64,000 bases of DNA from Bog-473 sp963781955 (GCA_963781955.1 CAWAHU010000002.1:868001-932000), one strand, 5' to 3'; numbered from the stretch's first letter, positions 38,389 through 46,689 are shown. A program made the numbers and translations. The notes: generated from the letters alone by a model not told the origin.

Positions 38389-38412
38389 CGCCGCGCAGCG
38401 AGGGGAGGCCTG

Positions 38413-38952
38413 ATGTCACGCGTCGGACGCTCGCCCATCCCGGTGCCCTCCAGCGTGACCGTGACCCTCAGCGGGTCGACCGTCAACGTCAAGGGCCCCC
38501 AGGGCGCCCTCGAGCGCCAGCTGCCCGAGGGCATCACCATCACCCAGGAGGGCGACACCCTCGTCGTGAGCCGGCCCGACGACGAGCGCCGGCATCGGGC
38601 CCTGCACGGGCTGTCGCGCTCGCTGGTGGCCAACATGGTCTCGGGCGTCACCGAAGGCTTCTCCAAGGAGCTCGAGATCGTGGGCGTGGGGTACCGCGCC
38701 ACCGCCAAGGGCCCCAGCGCCCTCGAGCTCGCGCTGGGCTTCTCGCACCCCGTGTTGGTCGACGCCCCTGAGGGCGTCACCTTCGAGGTGCCCGTCCCGA
38801 CGCGGATCATCGTCAAGGGCATCGACAAGGAGAAGGTGGGCCAGGTGGCCGCCGACATCCGCAAGCTGCGCAAGCCCGAGCCCTACAAGGGGAAGGGCGT
38901 GCGCTACGCCGACGAACGGGTGCTCCGCAAGGCAGGAAAGGCGGCGAAGTAG
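38413..38952 (+). CDS. rplF: 50S ribosomal protein L6 (uL6)
   Basis: A 179-residue protein with two similar domains: MSRVGRSPIPVPSSVTVTLS at the start, LHGLSRSLVANMVSGVTEGF in the middle and RKPEPYKGKGVRYADERVLR at the end. Its TAG directly precedes the rplR ATG. Confidence 0.97.
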   Translation: MSRVGRSPIPVPSSVTVTLSGSTVNVKGPQGALERQLPEGITITQEGDTLVVSRPDDERRHRALHGLSRSLVANMVSGVTEGFSKELEIVGVGYRATAKGPSALELALGFSHPVLVDAPEGVTFEVPVPTRIIVKGIDKEKVGQVAADIRKLRKPEPYKGKGVRYADERVLRKAGKAAK

Positions 38953-39327
38953 ATGGCACGCACGAGCGACCGAGCCCGGCTGCGCCGCCGGCGACACGAG
39001 CGGGTCCGCACCAGGGTGCGGGGCACCGCCGAATGCCCGCGCCTGGCCGTCCACCGGTCCAACCGGCACATCTCGGCCCAACTCATCGACGACGCCACCG
39101 GCCGCACCCTGGCTGCGGCCTCCTCGGTCGATCCGGACCTGCGTGCGTCCCTGGGGACCAACGGTGGCGGTAACGTCTCGGGCGCACAATCGGTCGGGCG
39201 CCTGCTCGGGACCCGGGCCAAGGCGGCCGGGATCACCAAGGTGGTGTTCGACCGTGGGGGCTTCGCGTACCACGGGCGTGTCGCCGTCCTGGCAGACGCG
39301 GCACGGGCCGAGGGACTGGAGTTCTGA
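38953..39327 (+). CDS. rplR: 50S ribosomal protein L18 (uL18)
   Basis: A 124-residue 5S rRNA-binding protein: RVRTRVRGTAECPRLAVHRS, NRHISAQLIDDATGRTLAAA and KVVFDRGGFAYHGRVAVLAD. A short ring of Gly/Asn residues sits in the middle. Two bases before rpsE. Confidence 0.97.
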   Translation: MARTSDRARLRRRRHERVRTRVRGTAECPRLAVHRSNRHISAQLIDDATGRTLAAASSVDPDLRASLGTNGGGNVSGAQSVGRLLGTRAKAAGITKVVFDRGGFAYHGRVAVLADAARAEGLEF

Positions 39328-39329
39328 GC

Positions 39330-39881
39330 ATGGTCGAGCAGCAGTACGAAGAGCGCACCATCAAGGTGAACCGCGTGGCCAAGGTGGTCAAGGGCGGCCG
39401 CCGCTTCTCCTTCGCCGCCCTCATGGTGGTCGGTGACGGGAACGGCAAGGTCGGCCTGGGCTACGGGAAGGCCAAGGAGGCCGGGCTGGCCGTCCAGAAG
39501 GGCATCGAAGAGGCGCGCAAGAACATTTTCGAGGTGCCCCTGGCCGGGAGCACCATCGTCCACCCCATCATCGGGGAGAGCGGCGCCGGGCGCGTCCTGC
39601 TCAAGCCGGCCGCACCGGGTACCGGCGTCATTGCCGGCGGCGCGGCACGCCACATCCTCGAGATGGCAGGGATTCGCGACATCCTGTGCAAGTCCCTCGG
39701 CTCCTCGAACGGGATCAATGTGGCCCACGCCACCATCGCCGGCCTCAAGCAGTTGCGGCGCCCCGACGAGGTGGCGGCGCTGCGCGGCAAGGCGGCCGAC
39801 GAGGTGACGCCCGGCGGCGTCCTGCGGGCCTACCGCGAGCGCAAGCGCGAGACCGACCTGTACGCGACGGAGGCGCGCTGA
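39330..39881 (+). CDS. rpsE: 30S ribosomal protein S5 (uS5)
   Basis: A 183-residue protein at the mRNA entry. VNRVAKVVKGGRRFSFAALM and VVGDGNGKVGLGYGKAKEAG form the RNA-binding part; KPAAPGTGVIAGGAARHILE and SNGINVAHATIAGLKQLRRP the second domain. Starts ATG 39330 after the rplR stop. Confidence 0.97.
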   Translation: MVEQQYEERTIKVNRVAKVVKGGRRFSFAALMVVGDGNGKVGLGYGKAKEAGLAVQKGIEEARKNIFEVPLAGSTIVHPIIGESGAGRVLLKPAAPGTGVIAGGAARHILEMAGIRDILCKSLGSSNGINVAHATIAGLKQLRRPDEVAALRGKAADEVTPGGVLRAYRERKRETDLYATEAR

Positions 39882-39883
39882 CC

Positions 39884-40102
39884 ATGGCGGCTGCCACCAC
39901 CAAGAAGGCCAGCGACGGGCCGAGCCTGCGGGTCACCCAGACGCGTTCGGGAATCGGCACCAAGCCCAAGCACCGGGGCACGCTGCGGGCGCTGGGCCTG
40001 CGCGGCATCGGCCAGTCCAACGAACTGCCTGACCGCCCCGAGATCCGGGGCATGCTGGCCCGGGTCCCGCACCTGGTCAGCGTCGAGGAGGTGTCCAAGT
40101 GA
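39884..40102 (+). CDS. rpmD: 50S ribosomal protein L30 (uL30)
   Basis: A 72-residue protein: LRVTQTRSGIGTKPKHRGTL, then RALGLRGIGQSNELPDRPEI and GMLARVPHLVSVEEV. It starts 2 bases after the rpsE stop and its stop overlaps the rplO GTG. Confidence 0.97.
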   Translation: MAAATTKKASDGPSLRVTQTRSGIGTKPKHRGTLRALGLRGIGQSNELPDRPEIRGMLARVPHLVSVEEVSK

Positions 40103-40587
40103 AGCTCCACGATCTGGCGCCGCCCAAGGGCGCGACCACGGCCAAGCGCCGGGTCGGCCGTGGCATCGGGGGCAAGGGCGGCAAGACGGCCGGCCGCGGC
40201 ACCAAGGGCCAAAAGGCGCGCAACAACATGCCGGCCGGGTTCGAAGGTGGCCAGCTCCCACTCATGCAGCGCATCCCGAAGCTCAAGGGGTTCAACAACC
40301 CCTTCCGGGTGGAGTACACCCCGGTGAACCTGGGTGCGCTCGACGCGCTCGGCGCCGACGAGGTGACACCCGAGACGCTCGTCGAGGCCGGCCTGCTCCG
40401 TCCCAAGGGCCTGGTGAAGATCCTCGGCCAGGGGTCGCTGCAGCGGCCGGTGCGAGTCTCCGCCCATGCGTTCTCCAAGTCGGCCGAGGCGGCCATCACC
40501 GCCGCCGGCGGAACCGTCGAACGGGTGCCGCTGCCCTTCGCCAACGGGCGCCCACCCGCCTCGGGCAACGCCCTGATGAACCGCTAG
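40099..40587 (+). CDS. rplO: 50S ribosomal protein L15 (uL15)
   Basis: A 162-residue protein with the glycine-rich N-terminal arm KRRVGRGIGGKGGKTAGRGT, GFEGGQLPLMQRIPKLKGF and a conserved C-terminal fold. GTG start overlapping rpmD (GTGA). The last gene before secY, 37 bp away. Confidence 0.97.
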   Translation: MKLHDLAPPKGATTAKRRVGRGIGGKGGKTAGRGTKGQKARNNMPAGFEGGQLPLMQRIPKLKGFNNPFRVEYTPVNLGALDALGADEVTPETLVEAGLLRPKGLVKILGQGSLQRPVRVSAHAFSKSAEAAITAAGGTVERVPLPFANGRPPASGNALMNR

Positions 40588-40624
40588 TGGTGGTCGCCCC
40601 GGGGCCCTGCTGACAGGAACGGCC

Positions 40625-41911
40625 ATGTTCTCCCGGCTCGCCAACATCTTCAGAGTTCCCGACCTTCGCAACAAGGTCGTCTTCACTCTGGCCATCATCG
40701 CCCTGTACCAGATCGGGGCGAACATCCCCGTGCCCGGTGTCAACTGGGGCAAGCTGCAGTCGCTGGAGAGCCAGGCCTCGTCCGCAGGCGTCCTCGGGTT
40801 CCTCAACCTCTTCAGCGGTGGTGCCCTGGTGCGCCTGGCCGTCTTCGGCCTGGGTGTCATGCCCTACATCACGAGCTCCATCATCATCCAGCTGCTCTCG
40901 ACGGTCATCCCCAAGCTCGAGGAATGGCGCGACCAGGGCGCGGTCGGGCAGAAGAAGATCACCCAGACCACCCGCTATCTGACCGTCGCTCTGGCCGTGA
41001 TGCAGTCGGCCGGCCTCGTCTACGCCTTCCACGGCCACGACTCGGCCCTGCTGGGCACCAACATCGACCTCATCCCGTCCTTCAACTGGCCCCTGGCCCT
41101 CTTCATGGTGCTGATCCTCACGGCGGGAACGGCCATGGTCATGTGGCTGGCCGAGCTCATCACCCAGCGCGGCATCGGCCAGGGCATGTCGATCCTGATC
41201 TTCGCCAACGTGGTGGCGGCCATCCCTACCGGGTTCAAGGCGATCTACGAGGAGGGCGGGAGGGCGAAGTTCCTGATCATCCTTCTCGTCTCGCTGGCGC
41301 TGCTCGTGTTCATCGTCTTCATGGACCAGGGCCAGCGACGGATCCCGGTGACGTTCGCCCGCCGCGTGGTGGGCCGGCGCATGTACGGGGGCAGCTCGAC
41401 GTACATCCCTCTCAAAGTGAACCAGTCGGGTGTGATCCCGATCATCTTCGCCAGCTCGGTGCTCTACATCCCGGTGTTGCTCTCGAACGTGATCCCGTGG
41501 AACTGGTTCCAGAACTTCGTACGCAACAGCCTGACGCCGACCAGCCTGTTCTACATCGCGGCGTACTTCATCCTGATCGTCCTGTTCACGTTCTTCTATG
41601 TGTACGTCGCCTTCGACCCGCACCAGCAGGCGGACATGATCCGCAAGCAGGGCGGGTTCGTCCCGGGCATCCGCCCCGGGCCCCCGACCGAGCGCTACTT
41701 CGCCCATATCCTGAGCCGGATCACCGTGGTGGGGGCCCTGTTCCTGGCCTCGGTGGCGGTCGTGCCCTCCTTGCTCATGGCGGCCTGGCACCTGAACCGC
41801 TTCCCGTTCTACGGCACGACCCTGCTGATCTCGGTGGGCGTCGCGCTCGAGACCATGCGCCAGATCGACAGCCAGTTGATGATGCGCAACTACGAAGGTT
41901 TCCTCAAGTAG
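40625..41911 (+). CDS. secY: Preprotein translocase channel subunit SecY
   Basis: Ten-helix protein-conducting channel of 428 residues in the cytoplasmic membrane. The plug and first helices contain IALYQIGANIPVPGVNWGKL; the GLGVMPYITSSIIIQLLSTV segment is characteristic. Cytoplasmic loop GQRRIPVTFARRVVGRRMYG (loop 4/5 type) and KQGGFVPGIRPGPPTERYFA complete the set. It precedes adk by 7 bases, the classical spc arrangement. Confidence 0.97.
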   Translation: MFSRLANIFRVPDLRNKVVFTLAIIALYQIGANIPVPGVNWGKLQSLESQASSAGVLGFLNLFSGGALVRLAVFGLGVMPYITSSIIIQLLSTVIPKLEEWRDQGAVGQKKITQTTRYLTVALAVMQSAGLVYAFHGHDSALLGTNIDLIPSFNWPLALFMVLILTAGTAMVMWLAELITQRGIGQGMSILIFANVVAAIPTGFKAIYEEGGRAKFLIILLVSLALLVFIVFMDQGQRRIPVTFARRVVGRRMYGGSSTYIPLKVNQSGVIPIIFASSVLYIPVLLSNVIPWNWFQNFVRNSLTPTSLFYIAAYFILIVLFTFFYVYVAFDPHQQADMIRKQGGFVPGIRPGPPTERYFAHILSRITVVGALFLASVAVVPSLLMAAWHLNRFPFYGTTLLISVGVALETMRQIDSQLMMRNYEGFLK

Positions 41912-41918
41912 GCCGCTC

Positions 41919-42599
41919 GTGATACCCGGGGTCAGGCTCGTGGTCCTCGGCAAGCAGGGGGCCGGCAAGGGGACGCAATGCGTCCGCCTCTCGCACCACT
42001 ACGTGGTGCCGCACGTCTCGACGGGCGACATGCTGCGCAGCGAGGTCAAGTCGCGCTCGGAGCTCGGCCAGCGTGCCTCGAGGCTGATGGAGCAGGGGGA
42101 CCTGATCCCCGACGATCTCGTGATGGAAATGGTCGGCGGCCGCCTGAGCGAGCGGGACACCCAGGGCCGGGGGTTCGTGCTCGACGGCTGCCCCCGCACC
42201 ATCGTGCAGGCCGAGGCGCTGGCGGAGATCGTCGACCCATTCGGGCTCGACCTGGTCATCGACCTGCAGGTACCGACCAACCTCGTCATGAAGCGCCTGG
42301 CCTCGCGGCGGGTGTGCGTCGACTGTGGCTCCAACTACTCGACCGCCGTCCCGCCGCTGGTCAACTGGACCTGCGACGTCTGTGGCGGCGAGGTCGTCCA
42401 GCGTGAGGACGACACCGAGGATGCGATCGGGCGCCGGCTCAACCTCTACGAGGTCGAGACCGCCCCGCTCCTCGACTACTACGAGGAGCGCGGCCTGCTG
42501 GTCGAGGTCAACGGCACGGGCAACCCCGACGCGGTGACGAGGCGTGTAGTGAGCGCGATCGACCGCGTACGCCAACAGGTAAAACGAGGGTCGGAATGA
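41919..42599 (+). CDS. adk: Adenylate kinase
   Basis: Nucleotide kinase of 226 residues (ATP + AMP to 2 ADP). The P-loop GKQGAGKGTQ is at about residues 11-20; HVSTGDMLRSEVKS and FVLDGCPRTIVQAEAL bind AMP. The LID is the zinc-type form with CVDCGSNYS and CDVCGGEVV. The start is GTG 41919, and the stop overlaps the map ATG. Confidence 0.95.
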   Translation: MIPGVRLVVLGKQGAGKGTQCVRLSHHYVVPHVSTGDMLRSEVKSRSELGQRASRLMEQGDLIPDDLVMEMVGGRLSERDTQGRGFVLDGCPRTIVQAEALAEIVDPFGLDLVIDLQVPTNLVMKRLASRRVCVDCGSNYSTAVPPLVNWTCDVCGGEVVQREDDTEDAIGRRLNLYEVETAPLLDYYEERGLLVEVNGTGNPDAVTRRVVSAIDRVRQQVKRGSE

Positions 42600-43336
42600 G
42601 GCGGACCGAGGCCGAGCTGGACAAGATGCGCAGGGCGGGCAAGGTCGTCGCAGAGATGCACGAGAAGACCCGTCAGGCGGTCAAGCCCGGCGTGACCACG
42701 GCCGAGCTGGACAAGGTGGCCCGCGAGGTCCTCGATCGCCGTGGCGCCACGTCCAACTTCCTCGGCTACCACGGCTTCCCCGCCGTCATCTGCACATCGC
42801 CCAACTCCATGATCGTGCACGGCATCCCCGGCGACTACGTGCTCGAGGAGGGGGACGTCATCTCCATCGACTGCGGGGCGATCATTGAGGGCTACCACGG
42901 CGATGCGGCCTTCACCACAGGCGTCGGCACCATCGACAAGGAGGCGCAGCGGCTCCTCGACGTAACCGAGCGCAGCCTGTGGGCCGGCATCGACCAGATG
43001 GTCAAGGGCAACCACCTGCACGAGATCGGGCGGGCCGTCCAGCAGGTGGCCGAGGCGGCCGGCTTCAGCGTGGTGCGCGAGTACGTCGGCCACGCCATCG
43101 GGACGGCCATGCACGAGCAGCCCCAGGTGCCCAACTACTGGCCGGGGAACAAGGGCCCGGTCCTCAAGACGGGCAACGTGTTCGCCATCGAGCCGATGGT
43201 GAACGCCGGGTCGCCCGAGACCCTCCAACTCGACGACGGCTGGAGCGTGGTCACAGCCGACGGAAGCCTGTCGGCCCACTTCGAGCACACCATCGCCGTC
43301 ACCCCCGACGGCCCCGAGGTGTTCACCGTGCCCTGA
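42596..43336 (+). CDS. map: Type I methionine aminopeptidase
   Basis: A 246-residue metallo-aminopeptidase removing N-terminal Met from nascent proteins. Metal ligands lie in DVISIDCGAIIEGYHGDAAF, VGHAIGTAMHEQPQVPNY, the IEPMVNAG motif and the late HFEHTIAVTPDGPEV. No N-terminal zinc finger. The ATG overlaps the adk TGA. infA would normally come next; instead a sulfur gene module intervenes. Confidence 0.96.
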   Translation: MRRTEAELDKMRRAGKVVAEMHEKTRQAVKPGVTTAELDKVAREVLDRRGATSNFLGYHGFPAVICTSPNSMIVHGIPGDYVLEEGDVISIDCGAIIEGYHGDAAFTTGVGTIDKEAQRLLDVTERSLWAGIDQMVKGNHLHEIGRAVQQVAEAAGFSVVREYVGHAIGTAMHEQPQVPNYWPGNKGPVLKTGNVFAIEPMVNAGSPETLQLDDGWSVVTADGSLSAHFEHTIAVTPDGPEVFTVP

Positions 43337-43435
43337 GGGGGCGGGCCCCGGGACTTAGGACCCTTCCGTCGACGCGCCGTGCCGGCGCACGATGAGTCCG
43401 AGGAAGTGGAGATGAGTCCGAGGATTGGAGTCGTC

Positions 43436-44704
43436 ATGCACCGGATCGTTGTACTGGGCGCGGGGACGGGCGGGACACTCGCCGCCAACCGGCTCCGGCG
43501 CGCCTACAGCGAGGCCGAGGCGACGATCACGGTGGTGGACCAGGACGACCAGCACGTCTACCAGCCCGGGTTGCTCTTCGTCCCCTTCGGGCTGGCCCAC
43601 CCTGAGGACATCGTGCGCCCACGGGGCCGCCAGGTGCATCGCGGCATTGAGTACGTCGTGGACCCGATCGAGCGGGTCGAGCTGGGGGAGCGCCGCGTGC
43701 ACTTGGCCGGTGGCCGTGCCCTGGCCTACGACGTGCTCATTGTGGCGACCGGTGCCACGTTGGCGCCGGAGGAGACCGAGGGGCTGACCGGCGTGGGTTG
43801 GAAAGAGTCCGTCTTCACCTTCTACGACCTCGAGGGCGCCGAGGCGCTGGCTCGCCGGCTCGAGTGGTTCGACCAGGGCCGGCTGGTGGTGAACGTGGTC
43901 GAGATGCCGATCAAGTGCCCGGTCGCACCGCTCGAGTTCTGCTTCTTGGCCGACTGGGTCTTCCGTGAGCGCGGAGTGCGAGACCGCGTCGAGCTCAGCT
44001 TCGTGACCCCTCTCGACGGTGCCTTCACCAAGCCGGTGGCCAGCGAGCGGCTGGGCGGGATGCTGGCCGACCGCGGGATCGAGCTGGTGACCGAGTTCAA
44101 CACCGGCGAGGTCGACGGGGCCGCGGGGCGCCTGATCTCCTACGACGAGCGCGAGGTCCCCTTCGACCTCGCCGTCGTGGTCCCGGTCCACAACGGCGCC
44201 TCGTATGTCGCCAACTCGCCGGGCCTGGGCGATGCGCTCGGATTCGTGCTCACCGACGAGCACACCCTGCAGTCGAAGGCCTCCCCGAACGTGTTCGCGT
44301 TGGGCGATGCGGCCTCGGTGCCGACCTCCAAGGCCGGATCGGTGACGCACTTCGAGGGTGAGGTCGTGGTGGAGAACGTCCGCCGGTTCCTGGCCGGGCT
44401 CACACCCGACGCGTCCTACGACGGGCACGCCAACTGCTTCATCGAGACCGGCTTCTCCAAGGCCATGCTCATCGACTTCAACTACGACACCGAGCCGTTG
44501 CCGGGCCGCTTCCCAACATCGGTCGGGCTGCCGCTGATGAAGGAGTCCCACCTCAACCATCTCGGGAAGCTGCTGTTCCAATGGTTCTACTGGCACAGCC
44601 TCCTGCCCGGGCGTGACATCCCTGGCGTGCACAGCACCATGCCCGAGCACGGCAAGGACAGGGGAGTGGGGACAGGCCAGACCAAGGAGGAGGCAACGAC
44701 ATGA
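43436..44704 (+). CDS. sqr: Sulfide:quinone oxidoreductase-like flavoprotein
   Basis: FAD-dependent oxidoreductase of about 422 residues: the dinucleotide motif GAGTGG is at residues 8-13, a second block is VLIVATGATLAPEE, and the C-terminal FAD site is NVFALGDAASVPTSKAGS. Cysteines in PIKCPVAPLEFCFLADW lie where SQRs have redox cysteines, and the C-terminal LLFQWFYWHSLLPG is suited to membrane contact. It would oxidise sulfide and reduce quinone. ATG 43436 is chosen (GGAG 6 nt before); ATG 43412 is possible, and GATGAGTCCGAGGA is duplicated there. Next gene overlaps by 4 bases. Confidence 0.82.
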   Translation: MHRIVVLGAGTGGTLAANRLRRAYSEAEATITVVDQDDQHVYQPGLLFVPFGLAHPEDIVRPRGRQVHRGIEYVVDPIERVELGERRVHLAGGRALAYDVLIVATGATLAPEETEGLTGVGWKESVFTFYDLEGAEALARRLEWFDQGRLVVNVVEMPIKCPVAPLEFCFLADWVFRERGVRDRVELSFVTPLDGAFTKPVASERLGGMLADRGIELVTEFNTGEVDGAAGRLISYDEREVPFDLAVVVPVHNGASYVANSPGLGDALGFVLTDEHTLQSKASPNVFALGDAASVPTSKAGSVTHFEGEVVVENVRRFLAGLTPDASYDGHANCFIETGFSKAMLIDFNYDTEPLPGRFPTSVGLPLMKESHLNHLGKLLFQWFYWHSLLPGRDIPGVHSTMPEHGKDRGVGTGQTKEEATT

Positions 44705-45018
44705 CCACCGACACCATCGCCGGCGCCGTCGTCGAGCTGAACGAGGAGGGGTTCCTGAAGGATCCGTCCCAGTGGACCGAGGAGATGGCGGTGGAGCTGG
44801 CCCGCCGCGAGGGCATCGACCCGCTCACCGACCGCCACTGGCAGGTCATCCACTTCATGCGTGAGCAGTACGAGACCACCGGCACCGGGCCGACGGTCCG
44901 GGTCCTCGGCAAGACGTCGGGGGTGCCGGTCAAGGAGCTGTACCAGCTCTTCCCGAAGGGCCCGGCGAAGCTGGCGGCCAAGATCGCCGGCATCCCCAAG
45001 CCCCGCGGCTGCATCTGA
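44701..45018 (+). CDS. tusE: TusE/DsrC-family sulfur carrier
   Basis: A 105-residue protein with the family pattern: DEEG-like N-terminus (ELNEEGFLKDPSQWTEEMA), DRHWQVIHFMREQYETTGTG, SGVPVKELYQLFPKGP and the C-terminal arm IPKPRGCI with the penultimate cysteine. The second cysteine that true DsrC proteins carry 10 residues earlier is replaced by alanine (KLAAKIAG), so it should carry one persulfide and act like TusE. It overlaps sqr by 4 bases. Confidence 0.85.
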   Translation: MTTDTIAGAVVELNEEGFLKDPSQWTEEMAVELARREGIDPLTDRHWQVIHFMREQYETTGTGPTVRVLGKTSGVPVKELYQLFPKGPAKLAAKIAGIPKPRGCI

Positions 45019-45058
45019 GCCGGCGGCTTCCGAGACCGACCACCGAAAGGAGCACCTC

Positions 45059-45526
45059 ATGGGCGAGACGATCGAGAAGGTGTCCATCATCATCTCGAAG
45101 GGTTCCCTCGAGGGCGTCTACCCGGGCTTGATCATGGCCAACGGCGCCCGGGCCGAGGGCATCGAGGCCAACCTGTTCTTCACCTTCTTCGGGCTCGACG
45201 CCATCCACAAGGAGCGGCTCGAGCACCTCAAGGTGGCGGCCGTCGGCAACCCCGGGTTGCACATGGCCAGCCTGATCGGGGTCCTGCCGGGGATGTCGGC
45301 CATCGCCACCCACATGATGGAGAAGAAGATGGCCGAGCAGGACATCCCGGGCGTGCCCGAGTTCATGGAGCTGATCAGCGACAGCGGGTGCGGCCTCTAC
45401 GCCTGCAAGGCGTCGGTCGACCTCTTCGGGTTCGCCAAGGACGACTTCATCGACGGGGTCGAGGACATCATCACGGTGGGCGAGTTCTACGACCGGGCCG
45501 CGGGCGGGGAGATCATCTTCACCTGA
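45059..45526 (+). CDS. DsrE-family sulfur-transfer protein
   Basis: A 155-residue DsrE/DsrF-like protein. KVSIIISKGSLEGVYPGLIM and ANLFFTFFGLDAIHKE form the alpha/beta core; a conserved Cys pair occurs in SDSGCGLYACKASVDLFGF, the second being the likely active cysteine. The AAAGGAG ribosome site is 6 nt before the ATG. With sqr and tusE directly upstream it probably passes sulfane sulfur from sulfide oxidation. Confidence 0.85.
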   Translation: MGETIEKVSIIISKGSLEGVYPGLIMANGARAEGIEANLFFTFFGLDAIHKERLEHLKVAAVGNPGLHMASLIGVLPGMSAIATHMMEKKMAEQDIPGVPEFMELISDSGCGLYACKASVDLFGFAKDDFIDGVEDIITVGEFYDRAAGGEIIFT

Positions 45527-45548
45527 GAGTCGAAGACCCCACGCCGCA

Positions 45549-45616
45549 GGCCGTATACGCCGCCTCGGGGCACTTGTCTCGCGCCGTATATGCGGGGTGC
45601 GGAGGGACCGTATACA
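45549..45616. repeat. GTATAC-ended intergenic repeat, intact copy
   Basis: GTATAC at 45553-45558, GTATAT at 45586-45591 and GTATAC at 45610-45615. The unit 45553-45592, read on the minus strand (CATATACGGCGCGAGA, CAAGTGCCCCGAGGCGGC, GTATAC), matches the repeat split by the IS30 element over about 40 bp. Confidence 0.75.
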
Positions 45617-45747
45617 CCCCGCGGGAAGTCCCCCGGGGGAGGCCGCCGGACCACCTCTGAGCTGCAATTGCGATTGCACACCGGCGGCAGGACGGAGGGT
45701 CCGCTGGGCCGCCCTAGGGGCGGGCCAGCTGGCCCCGGGTGCCCGGG

Positions 45748-45775
45748 TGGATTTCCCCTGGAGATCGGGTACAAT
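45748..45775 (+). promoter_or_regulatory. Promoter of the alpha operon (infA onward)
   Basis: TACAAT (45770-45775) is preceded at 16 bp by TGGATT (45748-45753). Transcription from about 45782 gives a leader of about 130 nt before infA. Confidence 0.55.
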
Positions 45776-45910
45776 GGTCCGCTGCCTCTGGGCCCTGCCC
45801 CCTCCGGGGAGCTGTCGGCCCGGCGGCCAAGTCTTGATTCCGCCCGTATCGGCCACGCGCCACCGGGGCGGTGCGAGGCAGACAAAGAACGACGATCAGG
45901 AGGGAGTCAC

Positions 45911-46135
45911 CTGCCCAAGCCCAAGGAAGACGCCATCGTGCTCGAAGGCACGGTGGTCGAGCCGTTGCCCAATGCCATGTTCCGGGTCGAGCTCGAGAAC
46001 GGTCACAAGGTGCTGGCGCACAGCTCGGGGAAGATGAGGATGCACCGCATCCGGATCCTCCCGGGGGACAAGGTGCAGGTGGAGCTCACTCCGTACGACC
46101 TCACGCGGGGTCGGATCACTTATCGGTACAAGTAG
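45911..46135 (+). CDS. infA: Translation initiation factor IF-1, probable CTG start
   Basis: A 74-residue OB-fold factor: PKPKEDAIVLEGTVVEPLPN, AMFRVELENGHKVLAHSSGK and DLTRGRITYRYK. The family start (M)PKPKED falls on a CTG at 45911; the frame above it has no ATG, GTG or TTG until 45590, which lies before the predicted promoter. An excellent AGGAGG (45898-45903) is 7 nt before the CTG. Either a CTG start is used, or one base is wrong in this sequence. Confidence 0.93.
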   Translation: MPKPKEDAIVLEGTVVEPLPNAMFRVELENGHKVLAHSSGKMRMHRIRILPGDKVQVELTPYDLTRGRITYRYK

Positions 46136-46182
46136 TCGGAAGTCGGACAGACGTTGTCGGTACAAGCAGGACGAGGAGTCAA

Positions 46183-46296
46183 GTGAAGGTTCGGCCGAGC
46201 GTGAAGCCGATCTGCGAGAAGTGCAAGGTCATCCGGCGCCGCGGCGTGGTCCGGGTGATCTGCGACAACCCGCGCCACAAGCAGCGGCAGGGCTGA
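46183..46296 (+). CDS. rpmJ: 50S ribosomal protein L36 (bL36), zinc-binding
   Basis: A 37-residue zinc-ribbon protein (VKVRPSVKPICEKC, then CDNPRHKQRQG), with the CxxC..C..H ligands. GTG start with GAGGAG 5 nt before it. Between infA and rpsM as in most bacteria. Confidence 0.95.
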   Translation: MKVRPSVKPICEKCKVIRRRGVVRVICDNPRHKQRQG

Positions 46297-46311
46297 GGAG
46301 AGGAACGAGCA

Positions 46312-46689
46312 ATGGCCCGCATTTCCGGAGTCGACATCCCGCGCGAGAAGCGTCTGGAGATCTCGCTCACGTACATCTACGGCGTCGGCCCCACGCTGTC
46401 GTCGCAGATCTGCCAGGCGGTCGACGTGAACCCGTCCACCCGCGTCCGCGACCTGACGGACGAGGAGGTGGCCCGCCTCCGCGCCTACATCGACACCAAC
46501 TTCCGGGTCGAGGGTGACCTGCGCCGCGATGTCTCCCAGGACATCAAGCGCAAGATGGAGATCAACTGCTACCAGGGGGTCCGCCACCGCAAGGGGCTCC
46601 CGGTCCACGGCCAGCGCACCCACACCAACGCCCGGACCCGCAAGGGACCCAAGAAGACCGTGGCCGGCAAGAAGAAGGTGAGGAAGTAG
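46312..46689 (+). CDS. rpsM: 30S ribosomal protein S13 (uS13)
   Basis: A 125-residue head protein: ARISGVDIPREKRLEISLTY, IYGVGPTLSSQICQ, the RHRKGLPVHGQRTHTNARTR segment and a Lys-rich end. Its TAG overlaps the rpsK GTG. Confidence 0.97.
   Translation: MARISGVDIPREKRLEISLTYIYGVGPTLSSQICQAVDVNPSTRVRDLTDEEVARLRAYIDTNFRVEGDLRRDVSQDIKRKMEINCYQGVRHRKGLPVHGQRTHTNARTRKGPKKTVAGKKKVRK

Larger units (their letters stand above)
45527..45910. other. 384-bp intergenic region before infA
   Basis: No gene seen. It contains three GTATAC-type motifs of the dispersed repeat (45549-45616), a run CCCCCGGGGG (about 45630-45640), and an infA promoter (45748-45775). The DNA between 45640 and 45745 shows nothing I can name. 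Confidence 0.7.
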
